From Polyangium sp. 6x1 (lineage in GTDB: Bacteria; Myxococcota_A; Polyangia; Polyangiales; Polyangiaceae), in assembly GCF_029946515.1 (NCBI RefSeq), contig NZ_JARZHH010000045.1, positions 1 through 64,000 on the forward strand: 64,000 nucleotides of DNA, given 5' to 3'. Made by a program: the position numbers and the translations under genes. Positions 24,326-32,843 of the stretch are shown in pieces. The notes below the pieces were generated by a model, which was given only the letters and a program-made list of their open reading frames with translations, was not told where the DNA came from and did no database searches. The number at the start of each line of letters is the position of its first letter. The first letter of the stretch is position 1.

Positions 24326-25791
24326 GGTGCGAGCGCCCCCCGTAGCTTGTCGTAAATGCCGCCGAACGCGCCGTTCGAAAGCAGCGCGATGGTGTCGCCC
24401 GCCTGCGCGTCCCGCGCGAGCAGCGTGACGATCTCGTCGACGGACGCAGGCGTGAGCGCGCGCTTGCCCCGGGCTTCGAGCGTCGCCGCGAGCGCGCGAA
24501 GATCAAGCCGCTCGGCCTCGGGGATCTCGGGTCGGCCAAGCGGGGCGAGGACGATGACGTCAGCCGCGTCGAACGAGCTTCCGTACGGTTCCTGGTGCAA
24601 GGCGCGACAGGCCGTCGCGCTGCGCGGCTCGAACACGGCGTAGAGCGCGCCTTTCGTGTGACGGGCGCGGAGCGCGCGCAGGGTCTCGTCGACGGCGGTC
24701 GGGTGATGCGCGAAGTCGTCGTAGACGCGGACGCCGCGCACTTCGTAGAGGAGATCCTGCCGGCGGCGAACGCCCTGAAACGTCGCGAGCGCCGAGATCA
24801 CGGTGGAGAGCGGGACGCCAAACCCCTGGGCGACGGCGGCGGCAGCGGCGAGCGCGTTGCGCAGGTTGTGACGGCCGGGGATCGTGAGCGCGGCGCGGCC
24901 CGCGTAGACGCCGCCGGCGTAGAGGTCGAAGGACTGGCCGTTCTCGTCGACCTCGGCAGGCGCGGCGAGCCAGTGCGGCGGCTGTCCGTGGGTGTCGTCG
25001 CCTTCGAGGGCGAACCACGCGACCTCGGCGCGGGCCGAGGCGCGGACGACATCGACGACGCGAGGATCGGCCGCGGCCGCGACGATGAGGCCGCTCTCGG
25101 GGACACGCTCGACGAAGCCGCGAAAGGCCGCGAGGTAGGAGGCTTCGTCGGGGTAGATGTCGACGTGGTCGTGCTCGATCGACGTGACGATCGCGACCTC
25201 GGGCCGGTAGTGCCAGAACTTCGGCGTCTTCTCGAAGAAGGCCGTGTCGTACTCGTCGCCCTCGACGACGAACGGCGTCTTCCGGCGCGACATGCCTTCG
25301 CCGGTGACGAGCGGCAAACGGCCGCCGCGGGCGACGTCGCCGGGCACGCGGAAGCTCGCGTCGAAGTTCTTCGGCAAGCCGCCGATGAGGAAGCCCGGGT
25401 CGCGGCCGGCTTCGTGGAGGAGCCAAGCGCAGAGGGCGCTCGTCGTGGTCTTGCCGTGGGTGCCGCCGACGACGAGCGGCGAGCGATGCGCGAGCAAGAG
25501 CTCGGCGAGCGCGTGCGGCATGCTCTTCGTCGGGATGCCGCTGTCCATCGCGGCGCGGGCCTCGGGATTCGTTGGACGGCAAACGTTCCCGATGACGACG
25601 AGGTCGGGGCGGGGCTCGAGGTGCTTCGGGTCGAAGCCCTCCATGAGCCGGATGCCCCAGCGTTCGAGGGCGGGGCCCATGGGAGGATAGAAGGCGACGT
25701 CGGAGCCGGAGACGTCGTGCCCGCTGGCCTTGAACAGCCCGGCGAGCGCGCCCATCCCGGTCCCTGCCACGCCCACGAGGTGCACGTGCAT
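24322..25791 (-). CDS. mpl: Murein tripeptide ligase Mpl
   Basis: A 489-residue UDP-N-acetylmuramate:L-alanyl-gamma-D-glutamyl-meso-diaminopimelate ligase, the enzyme that reuses recovered murein tripeptide by joining it to UDP-MurNAc. The N-terminal Rossmann-like motif is VGVAGTGMGALAGL, the ATP-binding loop is GGTHGKTT (109-116), and the Mpl-specific EGDEYDTAFFEKTPKF is present where MurC differs. A Mur ligase C-terminal domain follows (VYDDFAHHPTAV). The frame is open upstream to 26262, but the protein family starts at MHVHLVGVAG, which fixes the ATG at 25791. The gene is coupled to the IMPase-family gene by a 4-base overlap. Confidence 0.95.
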   Translation of the reverse strand: MHVHLVGVAGTGMGALAGLFKASGHDVSGSDVAFYPPMGPALERWGIRLMEGFDPKHLEPRPDLVVIGNVCRPTNPEARAAMDSGIPTKSMPHALAELLLAHRSPLVVGGTHGKTTTSALCAWLLHEAGRDPGFLIGGLPKNFDASFRVPGDVARGGRLPLVTGEGMSRRKTPFVVEGDEYDTAFFEKTPKFWHYRPEVAIVTSIEHDHVDIYPDEASYLAAFRGFVERVPESGLIVAAAADPRVVDVVRASARAEVAWFALEGDDTHGQPPHWLAAPAEVDENGQSFDLYAGGVYAGRAALTIPGRHNLRNALAAAAAVAQGFGVPLSTVISALATFQGVRRRQDLLYEVRGVRVYDDFAHHPTAVDETLRALRARHTKGALYAVFEPRSATACRALHQEPYGSSFDAADVIVLAPLGRPEIPEAERLDLRALAATLEARGKRALTPASVDEIVTLLARDAQAGDTIALLSNGAFGGIYDKLRGALAP

Positions 25792-25893
25792 GGCGGCGAG
25801 TTTGCTATAGGAGGGTAGGAGGGCGCCACGCTCAAAGCGCCGCGACGAACACCGCGTTTGATTCCCGGTCGGGGTTCCGATAAAGCCGGGTTC

Positions 25894-26244
25894 ATGAAGA
25901 AGGTTTCGAGCGCGCTCGTCGGCTTGTTCTTCGCTGGATCTCTGCTCGTCGCCGCGTGCGGCCAGCCCAAGCAAGCGGAGGTGCCGGACGTCGACAAGGA
26001 CACGGGCGGCCAGGACATGGCCGGCGAGGAGGCGGCGCCGAAGCCCGTGGAGGCAGGCGAAAAGCCCGCGGAAGCCGGCGACATGAAGCAGAAGTGCTGC
26101 GCGTCCTGCAAAGAAGCGTTGGCGACGGATCGCTCGGGCACGCCGCCGGATCAGATCCCGTGTGCGGACTTCACCGCGGCGCTGAGCCCGTGGTGTCTCG
26201 AATACTTCCGCTCGAATCCGACGAAGGCCTCGGAGTGTCAGTGA
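25894..26244 (+). CDS. Small Cys-containing lipoprotein
   Basis: A 116-residue predicted lipoprotein of unknown function. The ATG at 25894 begins a classical signal ending LVAACGQ. The next 45 residues are acidic and Pro/Ala-rich (a spacer such as GGQDMAGEEAAPKPVE). The last 55 residues form a small Cys-rich module with KCCASCKEAL, IPCADF, SPWCLEYF and a final ECQ, which is likely to be disulphide-bonded or metal-binding. It is divergent from mpl. The next gene, 50 bases on, could be in the same transcript. Confidence 0.82.
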   Translation: MKKVSSALVGLFFAGSLLVAACGQPKQAEVPDVDKDTGGQDMAGEEAAPKPVEAGEKPAEAGDMKQKCCASCKEALATDRSGTPPDQIPCADFTAALSPWCLEYFRSNPTKASECQ

Positions 26245-26294
26245 GTCGCTAGCCGGATCCAAGGTTCGGGGCCCGGTCGTGTAGACTGGAGCGC

Positions 26295-26912
26295 ATGGCG
26301 CGCCCTTCCCGTCCTCCCGGCTTCGACATGACGTATCGCCCGGACAGCACCGTGTCGTTCGGGCCGCCGCTGAAGGAGCGCCTTCCCTGGCTCGCGTACC
26401 TCGTGGTCGCGGTCGTGATCTCGGGCGCGATCGTCTACGGGCAACACGCCCCGACGAACTCCTGGCTCTTCAAGTACGTCGTCGAGGACGATCGCCACCG
26501 CATCATGCCCGCCAGCGTGTGCGCGATCATCCTGTTTTGCAGCGCGATCGCAGGGGTTTTGCGCGACCAGATGCGCGGCGTCGTGGTGAACCCGGAGGGC
26601 ATCGTGCTGCGCGAGCTGCTCTCGTTCGGGGTGCCGCGGGTGCGGCGCTGGAGCTGGTCGCAGATCGACAAGGTGCGCATCCCGAAGACCGAGCAGAAAG
26701 GGCAAGAGCTGCCGGTCTTGCGCGGCAACATCGGGCTCGATCTCTGGGACGGGACGAACGCGCTCCTGCCGCCCGTGAACAACATGCTGGAGCTCGCGAT
26801 GATGCTCGAGCGCGTGGCCCTCGCCCGCGCGATCCCGCTCGAAGGCACGACGGGCATGCTCGACGACCTGCAAGCCGCCGGCGTCGACAGCAAGCGCGCG
26901 CCCGCCGCTTGA
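26295..26912 (+). CDS. Membrane protein with PH-like tail
   Basis: A 205-residue protein with two predicted membrane helices (YLVVAVVISGAIVYG around residue 38, and ASVCAIILFCSAIAGVL around 79). After the second helix, a cytoplasmic part carries GVVVNPEGIVLRELLSFGVPRVRRWSWSQIDKVRI split over a few strands; the 'strand, G-x-x-x-R, W-x-x-I' plan resembles bacterial PH-like (YdbT/YcxB-type) domains, but the match is weak. No function can be given. It ends in a convergent region containing three perfect hairpins. Confidence 0.75.
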   Translation: MARPSRPPGFDMTYRPDSTVSFGPPLKERLPWLAYLVVAVVISGAIVYGQHAPTNSWLFKYVVEDDRHRIMPASVCAIILFCSAIAGVLRDQMRGVVVNPEGIVLRELLSFGVPRVRRWSWSQIDKVRIPKTEQKGQELPVLRGNIGLDLWDGTNALLPPVNNMLELAMMLERVALARAIPLEGTTGMLDDLQAAGVDSKRAPAA

Positions 26913-26921
26913 TTTCGTCCC

Positions 26922-26969
26922 GAGGGGGACGCCTCGCGTCCCCCTCTCGTCCGGGCAAAGCCCGGACGA
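26922..26969. terminator. Two perfect tandem hairpins
   Basis: Two back-to-back perfect 10-bp stems lie between convergent genes. GAGGGGGACG pairs with CGTCCCCCTC around CCTCG (26922-26946), and TCGTCCGGGC pairs with GCCCGGACGA around AAA (26947-26969). Neither has a T run on either strand. The symmetry fits a bidirectional terminator for the plus-strand gene ending at 26912 and the minus-strand gene ending at 27032. Confidence 0.65.
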
Positions 26970-27006
26970 TTCACCCCCCGAGGCGAGCTCGCTTCGCGAT
27001 CTCGCA

Positions 27007-27032
27007 GAGCGCCGAACGAACGTTCGGCGCTC
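27007..27032. terminator. 12-bp perfect hairpin
   Basis: GAGCGCCGAACG pairs perfectly with CGTTCGGCGCTC around a two-base loop, at 27007-27032. It touches the stop codon of the minus-strand amidohydrolase gene, so it lies in the 3' end of both convergent transcripts. With the two hairpins just before it, it makes a three-hairpin terminator cluster. Confidence 0.6.
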
Positions 27033-28243
27033 TACCGCCCGTTTTTCCCCTCGAAATAAGACGTCATCTCCGCCCGCAAGGGCGCGTCCGCGAGCACGTC
27101 GAGCGCCGTCAGCGCCATCGCCTGCGCCGCGACCATCATCGCATCCGCGCCGCGATCGCCACCCGCGTGCCGCGCGAACGGGTGCTCGTGGCACATCGTC
27201 TCGCCCTCGTCGCAGATCGCGATCAGCGGGTGGATCGAGGGGATCACGTGCGAGATGTCGCCCATGTCCGTCGAGCCCATGCTGCGCACGGGGTCGACCT
27301 CGCGCGCAGGCCTGCCGAGCGCGGCGAGGTGCTCGCCGAAGCGGCGCGCGAGCGGGATGTTCGGGCGCAGGTCCTTGTAGCCGCCGCGCACCTCGAGCTC
27401 GACCTCCACGGCGCACGCGATCGCCGCGCCGCGCGCGCATCGCTCGACGAGCGCCCGCACGATCGAGAGCTCGGCGAACGTCGACGCGCGCACCGCGAAG
27501 TCCACCACAGCGCGCTCGGGGATGATGTTGACCGCCTGGCCACCGTCGACGATGACGCCGTGCACGCGCGTGCCGTCCCGCAATTGCACGCGTTGCGCGT
27601 CGACGAGGTGCATCGTCGCGAGCGCCGCCGCGAGCGCGCTCTTGCCCTCCCACGGGGCCATCGCCGCGTGCGACGGCACCCCCTTGAAGCGGAACGAGAG
27701 CCAGTAGCTCGCGAGGGAGGAGGGCGCGAGCAGGTCGAAATCGTAGGGGTGAAACATGAGCGCGGCCGTGACGCCGTCGAACACGCCGGCCTGGAGCAAG
27801 CGGATCTTGCCGCCGCCACCCTCCTCCGCGGGCGTGCCGATGATCTCGATCGTCCCCGCGAACGACGGGCGCGCCCGCGCGATCGCGAGGAACGCGCCGA
27901 GCGCGCCGCCGGCGATGAGGTTGTGGCCACACGCATGACCCATCTCGGGCAGCGCGTCGTACTCGGCGAGGATCGCCACGCGCGGGCCCGCGCCGTCGCC
28001 GAGGCGCGCGCGGAAGGCCGTGGGCAGGCCGCCGGTGCCGCGTTCGACGGGGACACCCTCGGCCTCGATGGCCTCGCAGATCCAGCCCGCGGCGCGCGTC
28101 TCCTCGAAGCGCAGCTCCGGGTGCGCGAAGATCCGTGCGGCGACGTCACGGACGATCGGCGCTATGGCACGCGCGGCCGCGAGGATGGCTTCCCTGTCGG
28201 GTCGATCGATGGACGTCGTCGGCATGGTCGATCGGCGCAGCAT
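27032..28243 (-). CDS. M20 family amidohydrolase
   Basis: A 403-residue M20/M40-type metallohydrolase, the family of carboxypeptidase-like enzymes that cleave N-acyl amino acids, p-aminobenzoyl-glutamate or short peptides. Typical elements are LAEYDALPEMGHACGHNL (metal and catalytic Asp/His), GTPAEEGGGGK (catalytic Glu pair), VPSHAAMAP (dimerisation-domain start) and MGSTDMGDISHVIP plus the late HEHPF histidine. The MGSTDMGD signature is closest to p-aminobenzoyl-glutamate hydrolase (AbgB)/M20D peptidases. I chose the ATG at 28243, which has GAGAGG upstream; one at 28225 would remove six residues. It has no signal peptide and is divergent from the methyltransferase gene. Confidence 0.88.
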   Translation of the reverse strand: MLRRSTMPTTSIDRPDREAILAAARAIAPIVRDVAARIFAHPELRFEETRAAGWICEAIEAEGVPVERGTGGLPTAFRARLGDGAGPRVAILAEYDALPEMGHACGHNLIAGGALGAFLAIARARPSFAGTIEIIGTPAEEGGGGKIRLLQAGVFDGVTAALMFHPYDFDLLAPSSLASYWLSFRFKGVPSHAAMAPWEGKSALAAALATMHLVDAQRVQLRDGTRVHGVIVDGGQAVNIIPERAVVDFAVRASTFAELSIVRALVERCARGAAIACAVEVELEVRGGYKDLRPNIPLARRFGEHLAALGRPAREVDPVRSMGSTDMGDISHVIPSIHPLIAICDEGETMCHEHPFARHAGGDRGADAMMVAAQAMALTALDVLADAPLRAEMTSYFEGKNGR

Positions 28244-28306
28244 ACAGCCCTCTCGCGCGAGGCGCCCGTGACGCGACGCCGCGCCGGAATGCATTAAGCT
28301 CGGGCC

Positions 28307-29353
28307 ATGCCCCGAGCCTCGATGCTGTCCGAGGTCCTCCGCCGCCGGTTCGATCCGGCCCTCGAAGCGGTGATGCGCCGGGTGAGCCGCCGTGATGTAC
28401 GGGGACCGCTCCGCGCCGCGCTCGCGCCGCACCGCAGCAGGGCCATGCGCCGCACGATCGATCGATTCAAGCCCGCGATCGCCCGGCTCGAAGGCGCCGT
28501 GCTCCGGGGCGAGGCCGCGGCGATCGAGCGCTTCGACGCCCTCGTCGCGGAGGCCGTCACGACGATGCGCGCCGAACGGCCGAGCGACGTCGACAGAGAC
28601 CCGCGATCGCGGCTCACGGAGCTGCTCTACGCGGTGGACGCGCGTCTCTACTGCGACAAGCCGGAGCTCATGGATGATCCGAGCTTCCCGGAGGACGAGC
28701 GGACGCACGCGCTCGACGTGCTCGATCGGTTCAACCACTGCACGGGGATCTACGCGACCGTGATGGCGGCGATCGAGCCGCTCGTGGAGGCGGCGAGCGC
28801 CGAGGGGAAGCGGCCGATCGTGCACGACGTCGCAGCGGGGCACGGCGGGCTCGCGCTTCACCTCGCCGAGCGGTTCGGGGATCGGGTCGCGATCGAGGCG
28901 AGTGATCTGCGGGAGGAGTACCTCGCGCTCGGGCGCGCGCAGGCGGCCGAGCGGGGGCTCTCGGTACAGTTCTCGGTCGAGGACGCGCTCGCGCTCGGAG
29001 GGCTCTCGCAGCGGGGCGTGGACGTGATCACCTGCACCCAGGCCATCCACCATTTCCCGCCGGGGATGATCGCGCGGATGATGAGCGAGGCGGCCCGGCG
29101 CGCGCGCGTCGGCGCGTGTTTCATCGACGGGGAGCGGAGCTTCACGACGCTCGGGCTCGTGGCGCTCGTCGGGGCCCTGTACGGTCGGACGTACACGTTC
29201 TACTACGACGCCGTGACCTCGATCCGACGCATGTTCTACGAAGAAGAGCTCGCGCTCGTCGCGGCGCTCGCGCCCGGGATGCCCAAGGTGCGCGTGGAGA
29301 CGGGCATCGCCCCGCCGTCGCACGTCTTCGTGCGGATCACGCGGGAGCCGTGA
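28307..29353 (+). CDS. SAM-dependent methyltransferase
   Basis: A 348-residue class I SAM methyltransferase. Motif I (VHDVAAGHGGLALHL, about residues 172-186) is followed by the acidic residue in IEASDLREEYL, post-I FSVEDALAL and a motif IV-like DVITCTQAIHHFPPG. The first 165 residues are helical and charged with no recognised fold, and the substrate is unknown. The HHF..G pattern and lack of a transmembrane start suggest a small-molecule methyltransferase. The stop overlaps the start of apbE by one base (TGATG), so the two are coupled. Confidence 0.85.
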   Translation: MPRASMLSEVLRRRFDPALEAVMRRVSRRDVRGPLRAALAPHRSRAMRRTIDRFKPAIARLEGAVLRGEAAAIERFDALVAEAVTTMRAERPSDVDRDPRSRLTELLYAVDARLYCDKPELMDDPSFPEDERTHALDVLDRFNHCTGIYATVMAAIEPLVEAASAEGKRPIVHDVAAGHGGLALHLAERFGDRVAIEASDLREEYLALGRAQAAERGLSVQFSVEDALALGGLSQRGVDVITCTQAIHHFPPGMIARMMSEAARRARVGACFIDGERSFTTLGLVALVGALYGRTYTFYYDAVTSIRRMFYEEELALVAALAPGMPKVRVETGIAPPSHVFVRITREP

Positions 29354-30450
29354 TGCGAACGCTCCCCGTGCTGCTCCTCGGCGCGCTCGCCCTCGTGGCG
29401 TGCAACACGTCCTCGCCGCCCGAGCCGACACCCGAGCCGCGCGCGTCGGCTGCGACGCCGCGCCCGCCGCCGTTCGATCCGAAGAAGGTGACGCTCGACG
29501 ACAAGGCGATGGGCACGCACGTCGTGATCACGACGTACACCACGCGTGAGCTCGACGAGGCGGCGATCCGCCCGAAGCTCGACAAGGCGCTCGCCGAGAT
29601 CCGCAGGCTCGAGCGGCTCATGACGACCTGGCGCGACGACAGCGAGATCTCGCGCATCAACCAGGCCGCGGGCAAGCAGGCCGTCGCCGTCGGGCCCGAG
29701 ACGTTCGAGGTGATCAAGAAGAGCATCTCGGTCGCGGATCGCTCGGACGGCGTGTTCGACATCTCGTTCGAGGCGATGCGTGATCTCTGGCGCTTCGACG
29801 AGAACAAGGTCGAGGAGGTGCCCTCGAAGGCCGACATCGACGCGGCGCGCGCGCTCATCGACTACCGCAAGATCAAGCTCGACCACGACGCGCGCAGCGT
29901 GATGCTGAGCAAGCCCGGCATGCGCTTGAGCCTCGGCGGCATCGCCAAGGGCTACGCCGTCGACGCGGCCGCGAAGGTGCTCTCGGCCGAGGGGCTCGCG
30001 TCGTTCTACGTGCAGGCCGGCGGCGATCTTTACGTGCGCGGCAAGAAGCCCGACGGCACGCCCTACCGCGTCGGCGTGCGGGATCCACGCGGGCAGGGGC
30101 CGAACGATTATTTCGCGATGATCGACGTCACCGATCACGCCTTCTCGACGGCCGGCGATTACGAGCGCGCCTTCGTGAAGGACGGCAAGCGCTGGCACCA
30201 CATCATCGATCCCCGCACGGGCTACCCCGCGAGGAAGAGCCGCAGCGTGACCGTGTGGGCCAAGGACGCCTTCACCGCCGACGGGATCGACGACGCGATC
30301 TTCATCCTCGGCCCGGACAAGGGCCTGTCGATCTGCGACGAGCTCGACGACTGCGGCGCGGTCGTCGTGGACGAGCACAACAAGGTGCATGTCTCGAAGC
30401 GGCTGGAGAGCAAGATCCAGATCCTTCGAGATCCAACGGATGGGGTCTAG
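29353..30450 (+). CDS. apbE: FAD:protein FMN transferase ApbE
   Basis: A 365-residue lipoprotein of the ApbE family, which covalently attaches FMN to threonines of target proteins such as RnfG, NqrB/C or NosR-type subunits. The signal ends LVACNTS with Cys17. Family motifs are MGTHVVI, the FDISFEAMRDLW segment, SLGGIAKGYAVD, the flavin/metal-binding GGDLYVRG, and the C-terminal STAGDYERAF and HHIIDPRTGYPA. It acts in the periplasm. Coupled to the methyltransferase by a one-base stop/start overlap. No Rnf/Nqr target is in this window, so its substrates must be encoded elsewhere. Confidence 0.94.
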   Translation: MRTLPVLLLGALALVACNTSSPPEPTPEPRASAATPRPPPFDPKKVTLDDKAMGTHVVITTYTTRELDEAAIRPKLDKALAEIRRLERLMTTWRDDSEISRINQAAGKQAVAVGPETFEVIKKSISVADRSDGVFDISFEAMRDLWRFDENKVEEVPSKADIDAARALIDYRKIKLDHDARSVMLSKPGMRLSLGGIAKGYAVDAAAKVLSAEGLASFYVQAGGDLYVRGKKPDGTPYRVGVRDPRGQGPNDYFAMIDVTDHAFSTAGDYERAFVKDGKRWHHIIDPRTGYPARKSRSVTVWAKDAFTADGIDDAIFILGPDKGLSICDELDDCGAVVVDEHNKVHVSKRLESKIQILRDPTDGV

Positions 30451-30453
30451 CCG

Positions 30454-31245
30454 CTAGACGCCGCGGAAGGCGGGCTTGCGCTTCTCGGCGAACGCGCGCA
30501 GCGCTTCGAGCCGATCCTCGCTGCGCAGCGTCTCGTCGTAGTAGACGCGTTCGAGCTCGAGGCCGAGCTCGAGCGGCACCTCGTAGGACGTGTCGATCGC
30601 CCGGAGCGCGGCGCTCTGCGCGATCGGCGCGCCGTTCGCGATCGGCTCGATCCAGGCGAGCGTGTCGTCGAGGACGTTCGTGCCCTCGGGCGAGACGCGG
30701 TTCACGAGACCCCACGCGAGCGCCTCGGCCGCGCCGAGCTTACGGCCGAGGAGGATCATCTCCTTGGCGCGCGCGTCTCCCACGACGCGCGGGAGCCTTT
30801 GCGTGCCGCCCGCGCCGGGGATGATGCCTAGCGTGGTCTCGGGCAGCGCGAGCTCGGCGTGCGGCGCCGCGACGCGCAGGTCGCAGATCAACGCGAGCTC
30901 GAGCCCGCCGCCGAAGGCGACGCCGTTGATCGCAGCGATCACGGGCTTTTCGCTGCGGTCGAGCACCCCGAGCTCGCTGCGGTAGAGGCCGACCTGCTTG
31001 CGCACGTCGTCGGAGGTCATGCCCTGGCGCTCCTTCAGATCGGCGCCCGCGCAAAAGGCCTTGTCGCCCGCGCCGGTGAGCACGATGGCGCGCACCTGGG
31101 GGTCGGAGATGAGCTCCTTGCCGAGGCGCCCGAGGGCGTAGAGGGTGTCGCGCGAGAGCGCGTTGCGACGATCGGCGCGGTCGATCACGAGCACGCCGAC
31201 GGCGCCGCGACGCTCGACTTTCACGGGGGAGGATTGATCGGACAT
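30454..31245 (-). CDS. Enoyl-CoA hydratase/isomerase, LiuC-like
   Basis: A 263-residue crotonase-family enzyme. The oxyanion-hole segments are AFCAGADLKERQGM and VAFGGGLELALICD, and the catalytic Glu is in LPETTLGIIPGAGGTQRLPR (split across two strands). This ADLKER/GGGLELAL set is the same as in methylglutaconyl-CoA hydratase (AUH/LiuC), so the reaction may be hydration in leucine breakdown, but enoyl-CoA hydratases of fatty-acid oxidation are hard to separate by eye. The start ATG at 31245 has a weak ribosome binding site. Convergent with apbE, with three bases between the stops. Confidence 0.9.
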   Translation of the reverse strand: MSDQSSPVKVERRGAVGVLVIDRADRRNALSRDTLYALGRLGKELISDPQVRAIVLTGAGDKAFCAGADLKERQGMTSDDVRKQVGLYRSELGVLDRSEKPVIAAINGVAFGGGLELALICDLRVAAPHAELALPETTLGIIPGAGGTQRLPRVVGDARAKEMILLGRKLGAAEALAWGLVNRVSPEGTNVLDDTLAWIEPIANGAPIAQSAALRAIDTSYEVPLELGLELERVYYDETLRSEDRLEALRAFAEKRKPAFRGV

Positions 31246-31317
31246 GCGCCCGTGCGTAGCGAAGGCGGCGGCGCGCGCAAAGAGGCTCGTCGTTGTGCGA
31301 TGCTCGTCCCTTGCGAC

Positions 31318-32799
31318 ATGAAACGGCGAGCGGGTACGGGGCGGCTTGAAATGCGAAACGGCGCGTGGATCGGGCTCCTTGGCGGCCTCGCGATGGCGTG
31401 TGCGGCAGCGTGCTCGCCCGACGCAGGGCCCGGCGTGACGAGCGGGACAGGCGGCACAGGCGGATCGGGCGGCGCGGGCGGCACCGGCGGCGCGGGCGGC
31501 GCGGGCGGCGGACCAGGCCCGGCGCCTGTGTTCGAGCACGTGTGGAGCAAGAGCATCGGCGAGACGGATCTGCAGTCGGTCCAGGCCGTCGCGACCGATC
31601 CTGCGACGGGCGACGTCGTGGCCGTCGGCTCGTTCCGCGGCGTCATCGATCTCGGCGAAGGGCCGCTCGTGAGCTCCGGGGAAAACGACCTCTTCGTCGC
31701 TCGCTTCGGCCCGCTCGGGCAGCACCGCTGGAGCAAGCGCTTCGGCGACCTCGCGAACCAACAGGCCCTCGCGGTCGCCCTCGACGCCGCAGGATCGATC
31801 TACGTCGGCGGCGCGATCCGGGGCGCCACGGATTTCGGCGACGGAAAGCCCGTGACGAGCGCGGGCAACGACGACGCGTTCGTCGCGAAGCTCGACGCCG
31901 AGGGCAACCTCGCCTGGGCCAAGCGCTTCGGCGACGAGAAAGCCCAGCGCGTCACGCGCATCGTGATCACGCCGTCCGGGCGGATCGTCCTCGGCGGCGT
32001 CTTTGCCGGCGCGATCGAGCTCGGCGGCCCGAGCCTCGCCTCCGCGGGGATGAACGACGTCTACGTGGCCGAGCTCGACGCCGAGGGCGCGCATGTCTTC
32101 TCGCGCCGCTTCGGCGGCTACGCCTTCGACGACCTCGGCGGGCTCGCGGTCGACTCCACGGGCTCGCTGCTCGTGACGGGCGCCTTCGACACCACGATGG
32201 ACTTCGGCCCTGTCGCCGGCACGATCACGAGCAGCGGCGGCCACGACATCTTCATCGCCAAGCTCTCCGCGAACGGCACCGGCCTCTGGGCGCATCGATT
32301 GGGCGATGCCAAGAACCAGAGCGGCCACGCGATCGCGGCAGCGCCGAACGGCGACGTCATCGTCGCCGGCGACGCGTCGAGCGGCGAGGTAGGCCTCTTC
32401 CTCGCGCGGTTCTCGTCGAGCGGCCAGAGCTCCTGGGTCGAGACGTTCGGCGGCAGCCTCGCCAAGTCGTGGGGCGTATCGCTTCGCGTGGATCCGACCT
32501 CGGAAAGCTTCATCGCCGCGGGCTTCTTCGAGGACGTCGTCGACTTCGGCGGCGGGCTTCTCTCTGCGAAGGGCGGCGTCGACGTGTTCCTCGCGCGGTT
32601 CACGATGGATGGCGTGCACCTCGGCTCGCGCGCGTTCGGCTCTCCGGGCGCGGATGGCGCGCTCGGGCTCGACCTCGGCCCGCAGGGTGACGTCGTGATC
32701 GGGGGCGTGTACGCCGCCTCGATCGACTTCGGCGGCGGCGCGCTCACGACCACGAGCACCCTCGACGCGAGCGGATTTCTGGCGCGCCTCTCCCCCTGA
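31318..32799 (+). CDS. Propeller-repeat lipoprotein, paralogue 1
   Basis: A 493-residue predicted lipoprotein, first of three tandem paralogues. The signal ends AAACSPD; an in-frame ATG at 31351 could also be the start. A Gly-rich spacer (GTGGTGGSGGAGG) leads to about eight repeats of 45-50 residues. Each repeat has the form GSF-x-G-x-I/TDLG-x-GPL-x-S-x-G-x-x-D-x-FVA-x-L-D-x-x-G and W-x-KRFGD, e.g. DNA encoding SFRGVIDLGEGPLVSSG. This is the SBBP/beta-propeller repeat seen in myxobacterial surface proteins. It lacks the Cys-rich module present in paralogues 2 and 3. Function is unknown; binding or adhesion is a guess. Confidence 0.88.
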   Translation: MKRRAGTGRLEMRNGAWIGLLGGLAMACAAACSPDAGPGVTSGTGGTGGSGGAGGTGGAGGAGGGPGPAPVFEHVWSKSIGETDLQSVQAVATDPATGDVVAVGSFRGVIDLGEGPLVSSGENDLFVARFGPLGQHRWSKRFGDLANQQALAVALDAAGSIYVGGAIRGATDFGDGKPVTSAGNDDAFVAKLDAEGNLAWAKRFGDEKAQRVTRIVITPSGRIVLGGVFAGAIELGGPSLASAGMNDVYVAELDAEGAHVFSRRFGGYAFDDLGGLAVDSTGSLLVTGAFDTTMDFGPVAGTITSSGGHDIFIAKLSANGTGLWAHRLGDAKNQSGHAIAAAPNGDVIVAGDASSGEVGLFLARFSSSGQSSWVETFGGSLAKSWGVSLRVDPTSESFIAAGFFEDVVDFGGGLLSAKGGVDVFLARFTMDGVHLGSRAFGSPGADGALGLDLGPQGDVVIGGVYAASIDFGGGALTTTSTLDASGFLARLSP

Positions 32800-32843
32800 A
32801 GACCGGCCTTACGCGGCTGATCCGAGAGACTGCATTCCATGGC

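Noticed and set aside
24322-26262. Longer mpl with a 157-codon N-terminal extension
   Set aside because: The extension has no similarity to Mur ligases, reads as Arg-rich shadow of the lipoprotein gene at 25894, and family members start at MHVHLVGVAG.
27032-29431. Longer amidohydrolase frame starting at 29431
   Set aside because: The first 400 codons are antisense to the methyltransferase gene and show no M20 features; the enzyme starts near 28243.
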